A stretch of DNA of 64,000 nucleotides from Cobetia sp. L2A1 (GTDB taxonomy: Bacteria > Pseudomonadota > Gammaproteobacteria > Pseudomonadales > Halomonadaceae): positions 2,914,001-2,978,000 of the forward strand of contig NZ_CP047025.1 of the NCBI RefSeq assembly GCF_009796845.1, in the 5' to 3' direction. The position numbers and the translations under genes are program-made. The notes beneath the pieces were generated by a model. That model was not told where the DNA came from and did no database searches. It saw only the letters and a list, made by a program, of their open reading frames with translations. Positions 46,149 through 55,393 of this stretch are shown in pieces. Position 1 is the first letter of the stretch; every line of letters begins with the position of its first letter.

Positions 46149-46210
46149 ACGGCCCGCAGGCCATTCATGCGCCTTCGATCCAGAAGGTACATGATCAGCC
46201 TGCGGGCCGT
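46149..46210 (-). promoter_or_regulatory. Long hairpin between glnS and cysS
   Basis: Perfect 13-base arms (46149-46161 and 46198-46210) enclose a second, imperfect stem (CATGCGCCTTC against GAAGGTACATG). The structure spans 62 bases, 60 bases after glnS and 60 before cysS. No T tract follows, so it may be a processing or leader element. Confidence 0.5.
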
Positions 46211-46270
46211 GAAGCGGAATACCAAAAAGCTTGCAGACAGGCCTCCCGGAGGCAACCCGCCAGTATGAGA

Positions 46271-47950
46271 TCAACCCTTTTTCTGTGCCTTCGCCCAGCC
46301 GTCCTTCAGACTGACGGTACGGTTGAAGACCAACGCACCCGGCGTGCAATCATGACGATCCGCCACGAAGTAGCCGATACGCTCGAACTGATAGCGCGTT
46401 TCCGGCGCGGCATTGCGCAAGCTCGGCTCACCAAAGCCCTTGACGATGCTCAGCGACTCCGGATTGAGGTGCTCAAGGAAATCAACATCCTTGTCACGGT
46501 CCGGCTCAGCCTCGAGGAAGAGGTTCTCGTACTGGCGAACTTCGATCGGCACTGCGTGAACCGCGCTGACCCAGTGGATGACACCCTTGACCTTACGGCC
46601 TTCCGGATTCTTGCCCAGGGTATCGAGATCAACACTGCAACGCAGCTCGACCACTTCTCCCGCCTCATCCTTGATGACGTCATCACAGCGGATGACGTAG
46701 CCATTGCGCAGGCGCACTTCTTTCTCTGGCGCAAGGCGGAAGAACTTCTTGGGCGCATCTTCCATGAAGTCTTCAGCGTCGATCCACAGCTCACGGGTCA
46801 ACGGCACCTGACGAATGCCCATGTCGTCACGAGCCGGGTGGCCAGGCACTTCAAATAGCTCTTCATGCCCTTCCGGCAGATTGGTCAGCACAACCTTGAG
46901 CGGATTGAGTACACACATGGCACGCAGTGCGTTGTCTTCCAGGTCTGAACGGATGGCGTGATTCAGCATGCCCAGCTCGACCATACCGCCATCAGCACGA
47001 CTCACACCGATCATGTCGCAGAACTTGCGAATGGAGGCAGAGGTATAGCCACGACGACGCATGCCCGAGATGGTCGGCATGCGCGGATCATCCCAGCCAT
47101 TGACGACACCCTGATCGACCAGCAGCTTGAGCTTGCGCTTGGACGTCACGGTGTAATCAAGATTCAGGCGCGCAAACTCGATCTGACGCGGCGTACACGG
47201 CACCGGAAGATTGGCCAGAAACCATTCGTACAGCGGACGGTGATCTTCAAATTCCAGCGTACAGATGGAGTGCGTCACCCCTTCCAGCGCATCGGATTGC
47301 CCGTGAGTGAAATCGTAGGACGGGTAAATCTTCCACTTGTCACCGGTCTGGTGGTGGCTGGCATGGCGGATACGATACAGGATCGGGTCGCGCAGATTGA
47401 TGTTCGGTGCGGCCATGTCGATGCGCGCACGCAGTACACGCTCGCTTTCGCCGAATTCACCCTTTCGCATGCGCTCGAGCAGGTCGAGATTTTCCTCGGG
47501 GCTACGCTCACGATACGGGCTCGGGCGACCCGGCTCTCTCAGGGTCCCGCGGTATTCGCGAATTTCGTCCGGAGAAAGATCGTCGACATACGCCTTGCCT
47601 TCACGCACCAGGTGTTGTGCCCATGCGTACAGCTGATCGAAATAGTCGGAGGCAAAACGCACTTTGCCGGCCCATTCGAAGCCCAGCCATTCAACGTCTT
47701 CCTTGATGGCGTCGATGTAGGCTTGCTCTTCCTTGGCCGGATTGGTGTCATCGAAGCGCAGGTGGCAATCGCCACCCAGCTGCTTTGCCAAACCGAAGTT
47801 CAGACAGATCGACTTGGCGTGTCCAATATGCAGGTAGCCGTTAGGCTCCGGCGGGAAACGGGTGACAACCTTTTCTGCACGGCCAGCCTCGAGTTCTTCG
47901 CGGATCTGGTTAAGAACGAAGTTCGGAGCGCTCTGGGTCTCGGTACTCAT
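46271..47950 (-). CDS. glnS: Glutaminyl-tRNA synthetase
   Basis: GlnS charges tRNA-Gln directly. The 559-residue class I enzyme shows [18 protein letters not shown] (HIGH), [10 protein letters not shown], the tRNA-binding part [14 protein letters not shown] (with the KMSKS equivalent TSKRK) and the two C-terminal beta-barrels ([14 protein letters not shown] end). I chose the ATG at 47950 for the family start MSTETQ. A GTG five codons earlier is possible. It is divergent from ppiB and precedes cysS on the same strand. Confidence 0.95.
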   Translation of the reverse strand: MSTETQSAPNFVLNQIREELEAGRAEKVVTRFPPEPNGYLHIGHAKSICLNFGLAKQLGGDCHLRFDDTNPAKEEQAYIDAIKEDVEWLGFEWAGKVRFASDYFDQLYAWAQHLVREGKAYVDDLSPDEIREYRGTLREPGRPSPYRERSPEENLDLLERMRKGEFGESERVLRARIDMAAPNINLRDPILYRIRHASHHQTGDKWKIYPSYDFTHGQSDALEGVTHSICTLEFEDHRPLYEWFLANLPVPCTPRQIEFARLNLDYTVTSKRKLKLLVDQGVVNGWDDPRMPTISGMRRRGYTSASIRKFCDMIGVSRADGGMVELGMLNHAIRSDLEDNALRAMCVLNPLKVVLTNLPEGHEELFEVPGHPARDDMGIRQVPLTRELWIDAEDFMEDAPKKFFRLAPEKEVRLRNGYVIRCDDVIKDEAGEVVELRCSVDLDTLGKNPEGRKVKGVIHWVSAVHAVPIEVRQYENLFLEAEPDRDKDVDFLEHLNPESLSIVKGFGEPSLRNAAPETRYQFERIGYFVADRHDCTPGALVFNRTVSLKDGWAKAQKKG

Positions 47951-48170
47951 GAAGTTTCGCTGCACCTCTATGTGTTCTTGGGCGCCATGTTCCTGAGACT
48001 ACCTATGTTCAAGAACATGACGGATCGCGGAGTCTGCATCTGCGGCCTGCCGCCCGTTCAGGCTTTCGTCACTGGATGCAAAGCCGCTATTATAGCGCGA
48101 CGCTCGCAGGCGATGCCATGTAACCACGCCTGCCTTATATTTCAGCAAGACAGATGACTGGGAAGCCCGA

Positions 48171-48665
48171 ATGATCGTTCTTCATACCAACTACGGCGAC
48201 ATCACGATCGAACTCGACTTTGACAAGGCGCCCAAGACGGCCGCCAACTTCGAGCAATACGTGCGTGACGGCCAGTACAGCAACGTGCTTTTCCATCGTG
48301 TCATTCCGGGCTTCATGGTCCAGGGCGGTGGTTTTGACACCGACTTCAACCAGAAGCCGACACGTGGCGTGATCGAGAATGAAGCTGACAATGGCCTCAA
48401 GAACAACCGTGGCACCCTCGCCATGGCACGCACCATGGATCCTCACTCCGCCAGTGCGCAGTTCTTCATCAACGTCAATGACAACGACTTCCTGAACTTC
48501 ACCAGCAAGACCAGCCAGGGCTGGGGTTACTGCGTGTTCGCCAAGGTCGTTGAAGGCATGGATGTGGTCGACAAGATCGAAGCGGTCAAGACCACGCGTC
48601 GCGACGGCCATGCCGACGTGCCGGCGGAAGACGTGATCATCACCAGCGCTGAAGTCACCAAGTAA
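48171..48665 (+). CDS. ppiB: Cytoplasmic peptidyl-prolyl cis-trans isomerase B (cyclophilin)
   Basis: The 164-residue cyclophilin has no signal peptide and matches Ppi[15 protein letters not shown] (catalytic Arg), the segment [20 protein letters not shown] (read in parts) and [17 protein letters not shown]. It isomerises X-Pro bonds in the cytoplasm. It is divergent from glnS and precedes lpxH, an order also found in other gammaproteobacteria. Confidence 0.96.
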   Translation: MIVLHTNYGDITIELDFDKAPKTAANFEQYVRDGQYSNVLFHRVIPGFMVQGGGFDTDFNQKPTRGVIENEADNGLKNNRGTLAMARTMDPHSASAQFFINVNDNDFLNFTSKTSQGWGYCVFAKVVEGMDVVDKIEAVKTTRRDGHADVPAEDVIITSAEVTK

Positions 48666-48699
48666 GCGTCTTCGCCTGATCACGCCTTGCAGCGTACCC

Positions 48700-48744
48700 G
48701 CCGCCCGGCCTTGCCTCGTGCCTTCGAGAGCCAGGTCGGGCGGC
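48700..48744 (+). terminator. Stem-loop after ppiB
   Basis: GCCGCCCGGCCT (48700-48711) and AGGTCGGGCGGC (48733-48744) pair with one mismatch around a 21-base loop, 34 bases after the ppiB stop. It is followed by TTGCGTTACGCCTTTT. Termination is plausible but imperfect. Confidence 0.5.
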
Positions 48745-48827
48745 TTGCGTTACGCCTTTTCATCTCCCGCTCTCGCCCGTCGCCTGCCCTCGCGACGAGG
48801 TGATCGCCCCGACACGTGGACCTGACC

Positions 48828-49595
48828 ATGACTGCCACTACCCTGTTCATCTCCGATCTACATCTGCATCACGAGGCACCGGAGATAGCTCAAGGCTTCA
48901 TCGATTATCTGGCATGCCTCGAGACCTGCATGCCCATTGTCGAGCGCCTCTACCTGCTTGGCGATATTTTCGAAGTCTGGGTTGGCGACGACTATCGTGA
49001 CGAGTTCACGCAAACCATGAGCGCTGCACTCAAACGTGTCGCGGCGCGCGGTACCGCCATCTTCTTCATGCATGGCAATCGCGACTTCCTGGTCGGTGAG
49101 ACCTTCGCGGCCGAGGCCGGTGTCACCCTGCTACCGGACCCCAGCGTCATCACGCTGGATGGCGAACGCGTGCTACTGATGCATGGCGACAGCATGTGCA
49201 CCCGCGATGAGGCCTACATGAAGTTTCGTGCGATGACGCGCGACCCCCAGTGGCAGGCGCAGATTCTAGCGATGCCGCTGGAGCAGCGCCTGGCACTGGC
49301 GCAGTCACTACGCATGCAGTCTGGCGAGACCAATAGCGCCAAGGACGAGGCGATCATGGACGTCACTCCCGAAGAGGTAATTCGAGAAATGCGTGAGCAC
49401 AAGGTGCTGACGCTGATTCACGGCCATACTCATCGCCCTGCCGTGCATCCGCTCGAGATCGATGGCAAATCAGCACGTCGCATCGTGCTCGGCGACTGGC
49501 GTCCGACCCAAGCCTTCGACATCATCGCGCAGGGCAATGGGCCCGAGCTACGTGAATTTGCACTACCAGTGGCAGATGCCATCACTCACGGCTAA
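48828..49595 (+). CDS. lpxH: UDP-2,3-diacylglucosamine diphosphatase
   Basis: LpxH cleaves UDP-2,3-diacylglucosamine to lipid X in lipid A synthesis at the inner membrane. The 255-residue metallophosphoesterase has the metal motifs FISDLHLH, GDIFEVWVGDD, GNRDF, MHGDSMCT and HGHTHRPAVH. I chose the ATG at 48828; a GTG four codons upstream is the alternative. A terminator follows. Confidence 0.95.
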   Translation: MTATTLFISDLHLHHEAPEIAQGFIDYLACLETCMPIVERLYLLGDIFEVWVGDDYRDEFTQTMSAALKRVAARGTAIFFMHGNRDFLVGETFAAEAGVTLLPDPSVITLDGERVLLMHGDSMCTRDEAYMKFRAMTRDPQWQAQILAMPLEQRLALAQSLRMQSGETNSAKDEAIMDVTPEEVIREMREHKVLTLIHGHTHRPAVHPLEIDGKSARRIVLGDWRPTQAFDIIAQGNGPELREFALPVADAITHG

Positions 49596-49690
49596 CCCTT
49601 GTTGATGCTGATCCGTCGCTGCGCGCATCTATCGCCCGCCGTGATGATCCTGAAGACAGCACCAGTAAATGAAAGAGCATCAATGAATAA

Positions 49691-49725
49691 AAAAGCCCCC
49701 GCGGCCTTGGGCAGCGGGGGCTTTT
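49691..49725. terminator. Terminator between lpxH and the large regulator gene
   Basis: The 12-base arms AAAAGCCCCCGC and GCGGGGGCTTTT (49691-49702, 49714-49725) pair perfectly, with A and T tracts inside the arms. It serves both convergent genes. Confidence 0.88.
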
Positions 49726-49752
49726 CATATCACGCCATCATCAAGACAGCTA

Positions 49753-52700
49753 TCAGGCTGGTGAAGATGCCTTGCGACGCGCACGCCCTTCGGCGGCCTC
49801 CACCAACTGATGCCAGCCCAATACTGCGGGTGCATCCGAACCCGGAAGTTCTTCGAGCAAGGCCTTCAAGCGCGCACAACGCTCGATGTCATTGGCATCC
49901 ACCAGACGCAACCAGGTTGCCAGACCCATGGCTTCATGATGCGGATTTTCCTGCTCGATGGCATACGCCATCCCTTGCTCTATCAGCGAGCGTATTCGCT
50001 CAGTCGGTAACCCCTGCGCGGCACGGAGCGCCGCGACCAGATAGCTGACCTCTGCCAGATAAAAGGAATTGCGCTCCTGAGCGACCAGCAGCACCTTCTC
50101 CATGTACTCTTCAGCCGCCGCATGCTCACCCAATGCCATCACCGCATCCATGTACCACAGATTCGGCCGTTGATGACGCTCACGCCCCGTGAGCTCGGCG
50201 AACTCGTTGATGCTCGACTGCAGCATGGACAGGCCGTCACGGTCACCATTCATGGCACGTGCCCAGCCCAGCACACCATGTGCTGCCATATGCCACAGAT
50301 GGAGATCCGCAGAACGTGTCAACTCCAGCGCGCGCTCGGCACGCTGAGTCGCAAGGTGGGTATGCCCGAGCTGGCGATATAGCGAAGTAGAGAACATCAA
50401 GGCCATCGCCAGTGAACCCGGCTGACCGATCTCTTCCGCCAAGCGAATAGCCGACTCAGCCTGCTGCTCGGCCTTAACATGATCGCAACGCAGGCAGGAC
50501 GTCCAGCTTTGCAGGCAAGCCGCTGCCACCTGCGGGTGATCACTGAACGGCAACCATTCGAGCACCATCGCATTATTGAGCGGATCAATTTCATCCAGAT
50601 GCTCGCCTGCGACACGTACACGGCCCGCCCAGAACTCACAATGCGCACGTGCGAAATCAGCCAGACGCCGATAGCGAATATCGGACAGCCCCTCGGCCAG
50701 CTCACTAAGCCCTGAGGCCAGTGCAAAGGCGTCAGCATGAGCATGACGCTCACTGCAACCCACCCACAGGCCCCACTTGACGATGAAGGCCTGCTCGAGG
50801 TCCGGCTCGTCTTCGTCAATCAATGCCGGGCTATTCAAAAGGTTGCGTGCCTGAACGAAGCTTTCATGCGCAAGCCGCGAACCGTGTCCTTCCAGCGCAA
50901 AGCCTGCCTGGCCACGCACCGTCAGCAGACTCGCTTCACGCTCCTCCTGACCATCAACATGCTTCAGACACGCCAGGCCGTTGTCCGCCATTTTCAATGC
51001 CGTACGGTTGGCACTGATCTTGAGCGATTCACGTGCAGAAAGCTCAAAATAACGCGCAGCACGACTGAAGTTCTGTGACTTGCGCAGGTGCACGGCAAAG
51101 TAGCCTGGGTGGCGTCCGATCCAGGCGGGATACTTGTCTTCAATCAGTGCCACCACCTGATGGTGAATCCGGCGACGTACATCGCGCGGACAAGACAGAT
51201 AGGCGGCCTCCTGAATCAGCTGATGGGTAAACTGATAATCAAATTCGCTGTCGTTACTGCATGCCTCGATAATTTCCAGGCGCTGCATGTTCTCGATGGC
51301 GCGCTTGAGTCGGCTCTCCTCGAACTCACAACTCTGACGCACGAAACTCAAGTTGAACACGCGACCCAGCACCGCCGCGGCATGCGCGACGTCGCGCCCT
51401 TCTTCCAGCTGATCAATACGGCTGGACAGCAGGCCGATCAAACCCTTCGGCAGCTCATCAAGTTGCACCGGGCGCCCTTCACGGCGATCCATGTCGAGAC
51501 GACGACAGATTTCCTGAAGATAGAGCGGCACACCATCACAACGCTCGATCAACTGGCTACGCATACGCGGACTGAGGTGCAGACGATAACGACGTGACAG
51601 GTGCGACAACAGACGCGAGACCTGCATCGGATCAAGGCGGCCCAGCGCAATATGTTGGTCCCAGTTGAGTTTGACGGCGAGACTATCGCGGCCATTGTGG
51701 CTCGCTGCCAGCATGAAGCCGATATTGATCGGCAGACGCGCCTGCAGACCCGCCAGTACCTTGAGCGAAGGCTCGTCGAGCCACTGCAGGTCATCAATCA
51801 TCATGACCAGCGGGCGCAGACTGGCGGCTTTCTCGATCACGAGATGTAACACACGCACCACGCGCTCGACCGTTTCGCTACTTTGAATCAGTACTTCATC
51901 TTCGCTCGACGCTTCCGCCGTACCCAAGATGGCATGGAAGGAGCGACGCGCTTCCTCGCTGACACCCTGCAGCGCTTCAGATGTCTCAAACAACTGCTCG
52001 ACTGCCTCACGATTCACATGGCCATCGAGGCGCCAGCGAATCAGCGCACGCACCACACTGTAGGGTTCAAGCTGAGACAGACGCGTGGTGGGCATCCAGC
52101 ACAGCCCCACATCCTGACTCTGCTCCAGCTGGCGGAAGTTGACCATCAAGGCCGACTTGCCCATGCCGGAGTTACCACTGACCAGCACACTCTGCCGCAG
52201 GCCGATGCTGGCACGCGCCAATGCATCACGCAGACGGCGCAGCTCGCCTTCACGCCCGATCAGCGTCGGCAGGGAAGCTTCGCGAGTCGCGACACTGCTG
52301 CCCAGCACCAGGGCGCGCAACCGTACACGGCCATCAGCCGCCAACAGGCGCGACGTAAGTCGCGGCTGAAGGTCCAGTGCCGGTGGCATGTGCTGACTGG
52401 CTTCCAGGGAAATCACCAGCTCACTGCCTTCGGCTGCCGTCATCAACTCCAGCGAATACTGAGTGACCTGACCCAGGGGGTCGGCCAGCTGGCGTTCCGG
52501 CAGATAGATGACCTGGCCGGAGTGAAGCCCCGCCGACAGCGAGAAGACCGGAGGCTTGCCCTCACCGTCCCACAGCTTGACGATTTCATCAGACAGCGCC
52601 TTGCTGCAGTGCTCATAGAGCGCGACCAGCTCGGCCAACTGATGCGCAGGCCCATGGGTTCCGAAGCACGCCAGACCTACGCCCCCCGTAGCACCTGGTA

Positions 52701-53667
52701 GCCAGAAGCCGCCCAGATGATGGCATTGCTGCTCAAGCCAGCGCAGTAACTCGATCTGCAGCGTCAGACAGGCACGCGCCCAGACGCGATCACGATGACT
52801 GTCTTTTACGCTGAGGCGGATCGCCATGACAGACAGCTGGCGGTGGTCGATCTCATCTTCACGTAACGGAGCACTATCCAGCGATAGTGTGCGTGAAATG
52901 GCACCCTGTGGCGTGAGGGCGCTCATCGCCTCGCTCTTGCCATCCGACCAATAACGCGCCAGCTGCAGGAATCCCGGATCAGGCTGTTGACCAGACAGCG
53001 CCAGTTGCTGAAGGAACGCGTTGAACTGTTCATGTGCCGCTGCCGATTGACCGTCTTCGGCTAGCTGACGCACCAAGCGCTCATGGAAGGGGCCATAGCC
53101 TGAGAAGCGACTGACCAGCGTGCGCAGCACGTCGTCCGAGATAGGCTCATCGGTCGCCAGAACACGTTCAGCAAACTGGATGACACGCTGACGCCATTCA
53201 CCGCGCACCTTGATCATCCAGCGCTGGAAGTCCGGGCACTGGGTCAGCGACAGCTCTTCGACCAGATCTCCGCGGTACAAGGCGAGAATCTCGACCAGTG
53301 TTGCAGCCGACGACGGTGCCAACAGCAGTGCGTTGAGCTCATCGAGATCCAGCTCCCAGTAATCAGGCAGCGTGAGTGCAATGGTCTGACGCGAGACTGT
53401 CAGCAGGTTATCTGCTTCTTCACCGAGACTTTGACGCAGACAATGCAGCGCGTGGCGCAGGTTGGTGCGCCCGGAAGATAGCCCTTGATCTGGCCAGAGC
53501 AATTCAGCCAGAGCCGCGCGGGAGACCGCCTGGTCATGCAGCAGCAAATGCAGCAGCAGTGCCTTGACCTTGTCGTAGCTGAACTGAGTCAGCGTGTCAT
53601 CACCCAAGGTCAGCTGGAAATGTCCCAGCAGCGCCAATTGAGCTTGACCAGATGTTTCCTGCGTCAT
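49753..53667 (-). CDS. Giant BTAD-AAA-TPR transcriptional regulator with a degenerate cyclase-like domain
   Basis: The 1304-residue protein starts with an OmpR-type winged helix (8-100, ALLHLLLHDQAVSRAALAEL region and RTNLRHALHCLRQSLG) and a BTAD domain (106-240), as in SARP/AfsR regulators. Residues about 275-455 resemble a class III nucleotide cyclase fold (RQLSVMAIRLSV, AGLHSGQVIYLPER, LELMTAAEGSELVIS), but both metal Asp positions are lost, so it should be inactive. An AAA-type ATPase follows (Walker A GNSGMGKSA at 498-506; Walker B VMMIDDLQW) and then TPR-like helices to the end (about 850-1290). It lies 96 bases after miaE and could be cotranscribed. The ligand and target genes are unknown. 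Confidence 0.88.
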   Translation of the reverse strand: MTQETSGQAQLALLGHFQLTLGDDTLTQFSYDKVKALLLHLLLHDQAVSRAALAELLWPDQGLSSGRTNLRHALHCLRQSLGEEADNLLTVSRQTIALTLPDYWELDLDELNALLLAPSSAATLVEILALYRGDLVEELSLTQCPDFQRWMIKVRGEWRQRVIQFAERVLATDEPISDDVLRTLVSRFSGYGPFHERLVRQLAEDGQSAAAHEQFNAFLQQLALSGQQPDPGFLQLARYWSDGKSEAMSALTPQGAISRTLSLDSAPLREDEIDHRQLSVMAIRLSVKDSHRDRVWARACLTLQIELLRWLEQQCHHLGGFWLPGATGGVGLACFGTHGPAHQLAELVALYEHCSKALSDEIVKLWDGEGKPPVFSLSAGLHSGQVIYLPERQLADPLGQVTQYSLELMTAAEGSELVISLEASQHMPPALDLQPRLTSRLLAADGRVRLRALVLGSSVATREASLPTLIGREGELRRLRDALARASIGLRQSVLVSGNSGMGKSALMVNFRQLEQSQDVGLCWMPTTRLSQLEPYSVVRALIRWRLDGHVNREAVEQLFETSEALQGVSEEARRSFHAILGTAEASSEDEVLIQSSETVERVVRVLHLVIEKAASLRPLVMMIDDLQWLDEPSLKVLAGLQARLPINIGFMLAASHNGRDSLAVKLNWDQHIALGRLDPMQVSRLLSHLSRRYRLHLSPRMRSQLIERCDGVPLYLQEICRRLDMDRREGRPVQLDELPKGLIGLLSSRIDQLEEGRDVAHAAAVLGRVFNLSFVRQSCEFEESRLKRAIENMQRLEIIEACSNDSEFDYQFTHQLIQEAAYLSCPRDVRRRIHHQVVALIEDKYPAWIGRHPGYFAVHLRKSQNFSRAARYFELSARESLKISANRTALKMADNGLACLKHVDGQEEREASLLTVRGQAGFALEGHGSRLAHESFVQARNLLNSPALIDEDEPDLEQAFIVKWGLWVGCSERHAHADAFALASGLSELAEGLSDIRYRRLADFARAHCEFWAGRVRVAGEHLDEIDPLNNAMVLEWLPFSDHPQVAAACLQSWTSCLRCDHVKAEQQAESAIRLAEEIGQPGSLAMALMFSTSLYRQLGHTHLATQRAERALELTRSADLHLWHMAAHGVLGWARAMNGDRDGLSMLQSSINEFAELTGRERHQRPNLWYMDAVMALGEHAAAEEYMEKVLLVAQERNSFYLAEVSYLVAALRAAQGLPTERIRSLIEQGMAYAIEQENPHHEAMGLATWLRLVDANDIERCARLKALLEELPGSDAPAVLGWHQLVEAAEGRARRKASSPA

Positions 53668-53763
53668 GTGTCATCCATTTCAAAGTCGCGAACGAAACGC
53701 CAGCCCTGCCATGGCGCCGGTGATCCCCTGTTCTTGAGCCTTGCCTTTGTTGTCTGTCGCGCG

Positions 53764-54543
53764 TCAGCCCACCCTGACTGACGCACGTTGTTCTCGCCGC
53801 GAGATCGGCAGACCACTGTGGAAGCGGAAGGAAGAATCGGGGGTTTCGATCAATTCCTGTTCCACTGCACGTAGCACCGCGAGACGGGGTTCGAGTGGTT
53901 CGTTGGCATAGTGTTCTGCCAATATGAGGTAATCCTCATAGTGGCGTCCTTCTGACTTAACCAAAGTGCGATAGAACTTTGCAAGCTCTGGCTCAAGATA
54001 AGGAATCAGGCATGCGAAGCGCTCGCAAGATCTGGCCTCAATCAAGGCACCGATCAGCAGAATATCCACCAGTCGTTCGGGGTCCTCATCTCTTACCTGC
54101 TGACGTAATTTTTCAGCATAACGGGATGCCTTGATATGACGATAGACGATTCCGCGCTGCTCCATCAGACCCACGACCTGTTCGAAGTGCAAAAGCTCTT
54201 CTCGGGCCAGTTGGGACATCTTGGTCAACAACAGAGGCCTATCCACATAGCGATACATCAGGCTCATCGCAGTAGACGCGGCTTTCTTCTCGCACTGAGC
54301 ATGATCAATCAGCAGTAGCTCAGGGTTCTCAAGCGCCGCTTCTATCCAACTCAGCGGCGTGCGGCAAGGTAAAAAGGCCAATAACGACGCAGGCAGCAAG
54401 GCATCGGTATCCTCAACGCCAGGGCCTTCCGGCGCTGCAATATCGCAAGGCATACCATAAGTCGCGGGAGTTTCACGCGTTTCAGCCAAGGGAAGGCCAG
54501 AATCCATCGTCAACGTCATGGTGTCATCTATCGAATCAGTCAT
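53764..54543 (-). CDS. miaE: tRNA-(ms2io6A37) hydroxylase
   Basis: MiaE is a diiron monooxygenase that hydroxylates the isopentenyl group of ms2i6A at position 37 of tRNAs reading U-starting codons, in an O2-dependent reaction. The 259 residues include the diiron ligands Glu in CEKKAAS, EELLHFEQV, EARSCERF and SEGRHYEDY. The first roughly 45 residues are a variable leader, and the ribosome-binding site is weak. The gene begins 4 bases after the DUF1289 gene, suggesting translational coupling. Confidence 0.92.
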   Translation of the reverse strand: MTDSIDDTMTLTMDSGLPLAETRETPATYGMPCDIAAPEGPGVEDTDALLPASLLAFLPCRTPLSWIEAALENPELLLIDHAQCEKKAASTAMSLMYRYVDRPLLLTKMSQLAREELLHFEQVVGLMEQRGIVYRHIKASRYAEKLRQQVRDEDPERLVDILLIGALIEARSCERFACLIPYLEPELAKFYRTLVKSEGRHYEDYLILAEHYANEPLEPRLAVLRAVEQELIETPDSSFRFHSGLPISRREQRASVRVG

Positions 54544-54547
54544 CGCG

Positions 54548-55036
54548 TCAGTCTTTTTTTTCAGGCGCCCACTCCCTGACGGAAGTAGACATCTGGTTAT
54601 CTGAATTCATTTCATTATCGGCGCGTCTAGTAGCTTCCACCATGATTTCATCGTTTATCCGCGAAAAAAGGCGTTCCGGATCAAGTTTATTGCCTGTTTC
54701 GCGCACCGTAAGACCATAGGCCTCGAGATCACGAATACGAGTACGGCCAACACGTAGAAGCTCTACCGCACGCGATAGCGCCGATTGCTCGTGACGAAAG
54801 CGGATACGGTGCCGCTCCATCTGAGCTGTCAGTACGGCCTCGTCGTGAACGATCAACCAGCGCGCTGCCACATGACTGCGTAACGCATCCAATTCAGACA
54901 TTCGGTGCGCACGCTGCTCGCTATCGTAGCCGAACCAGTCAAGGATCTCGTGATCGTGGCGCTGACACCCTCGACAGACATTGTCACCGACAGTGGTAGA
55001 GCAAACCCCGACACAGGGAGAAAGAATACGACTCAT
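54548..55036 (-). CDS. DUF1289-domain protein
   Basis: The 162-residue protein has the DUF1289 cysteine motif at its N terminus (SPCVGVCSTTVGDNVCRGC, then HDHEILDW), which probably binds metal. The rest is a charged helical tail without a family I recognise. The ATG at 55036 has GAGGG upstream and gives the family start MSRILSPC. It is followed 4 bases later by miaE. A role beside MiaE in tRNA modification is only a guess from position. Confidence 0.85.
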   Translation of the reverse strand: MSRILSPCVGVCSTTVGDNVCRGCQRHDHEILDWFGYDSEQRAHRMSELDALRSHVAARWLIVHDEAVLTAQMERHRIRFRHEQSALSRAVELLRVGRTRIRDLEAYGLTVRETGNKLDPERLFSRINDEIMVEATRRADNEMNSDNQMSTSVREWAPEKKD

Positions 55037-55393
55037 GATGCCCTCGACGTGCGGCGGAAAAAGTTGAGCAAGCACATGACGTCATCATACCGCGCTCGCC
55101 CTGCCCTCAACAGTCGTCAACCTGACACAGGAAATCGTCCGAAAATCTGACGCCAAACAAATGCAATATCAGCATGTTATCTCTATTCAAGCGACCAAAG
55201 TCGCAGCTGGTGTCAGAGGGTGATCCTTAACATTGTCGACAAAGTTGAGTAGACTCCGTTTCGCCTCGTAGCGCCTGACTTACTCGCGATAAGACGCTTG
55301 ATTTACCCGCAAGAAGCCTCGAGATGCTCCGCTGTCCGTCCCGTGATGACTGGCCAGCGCATCTCGACACGATTACAGATGAGGGTCTCCCAC
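55037..55393. other. Divergent region between the DUF1289 gene and acnB
   Basis: It contains the palindrome TTGTCGACAA at 55233-55242 and should hold the acnB promoter. An open frame extends acnB upstream to 55298 without homology. No gene is supported. Confidence 0.6.
55233..55242. promoter_or_regulatory. FadR-type (GntR family) operator-like palindrome upstream of acnB
   Basis: TTGTCGACAA is a perfect palindrome that fits the TNGT-N-ACNA pattern bound by FadR-subfamily GntR regulators. It lies about 150 bases before the acnB start. No GntR gene is in the window. Confidence 0.45.

Noticed and set aside
46958..48157. 399-codon open frame opposite glnS
   Set aside because: It is antisense to a clear synthetase gene and has no start signal or homology.
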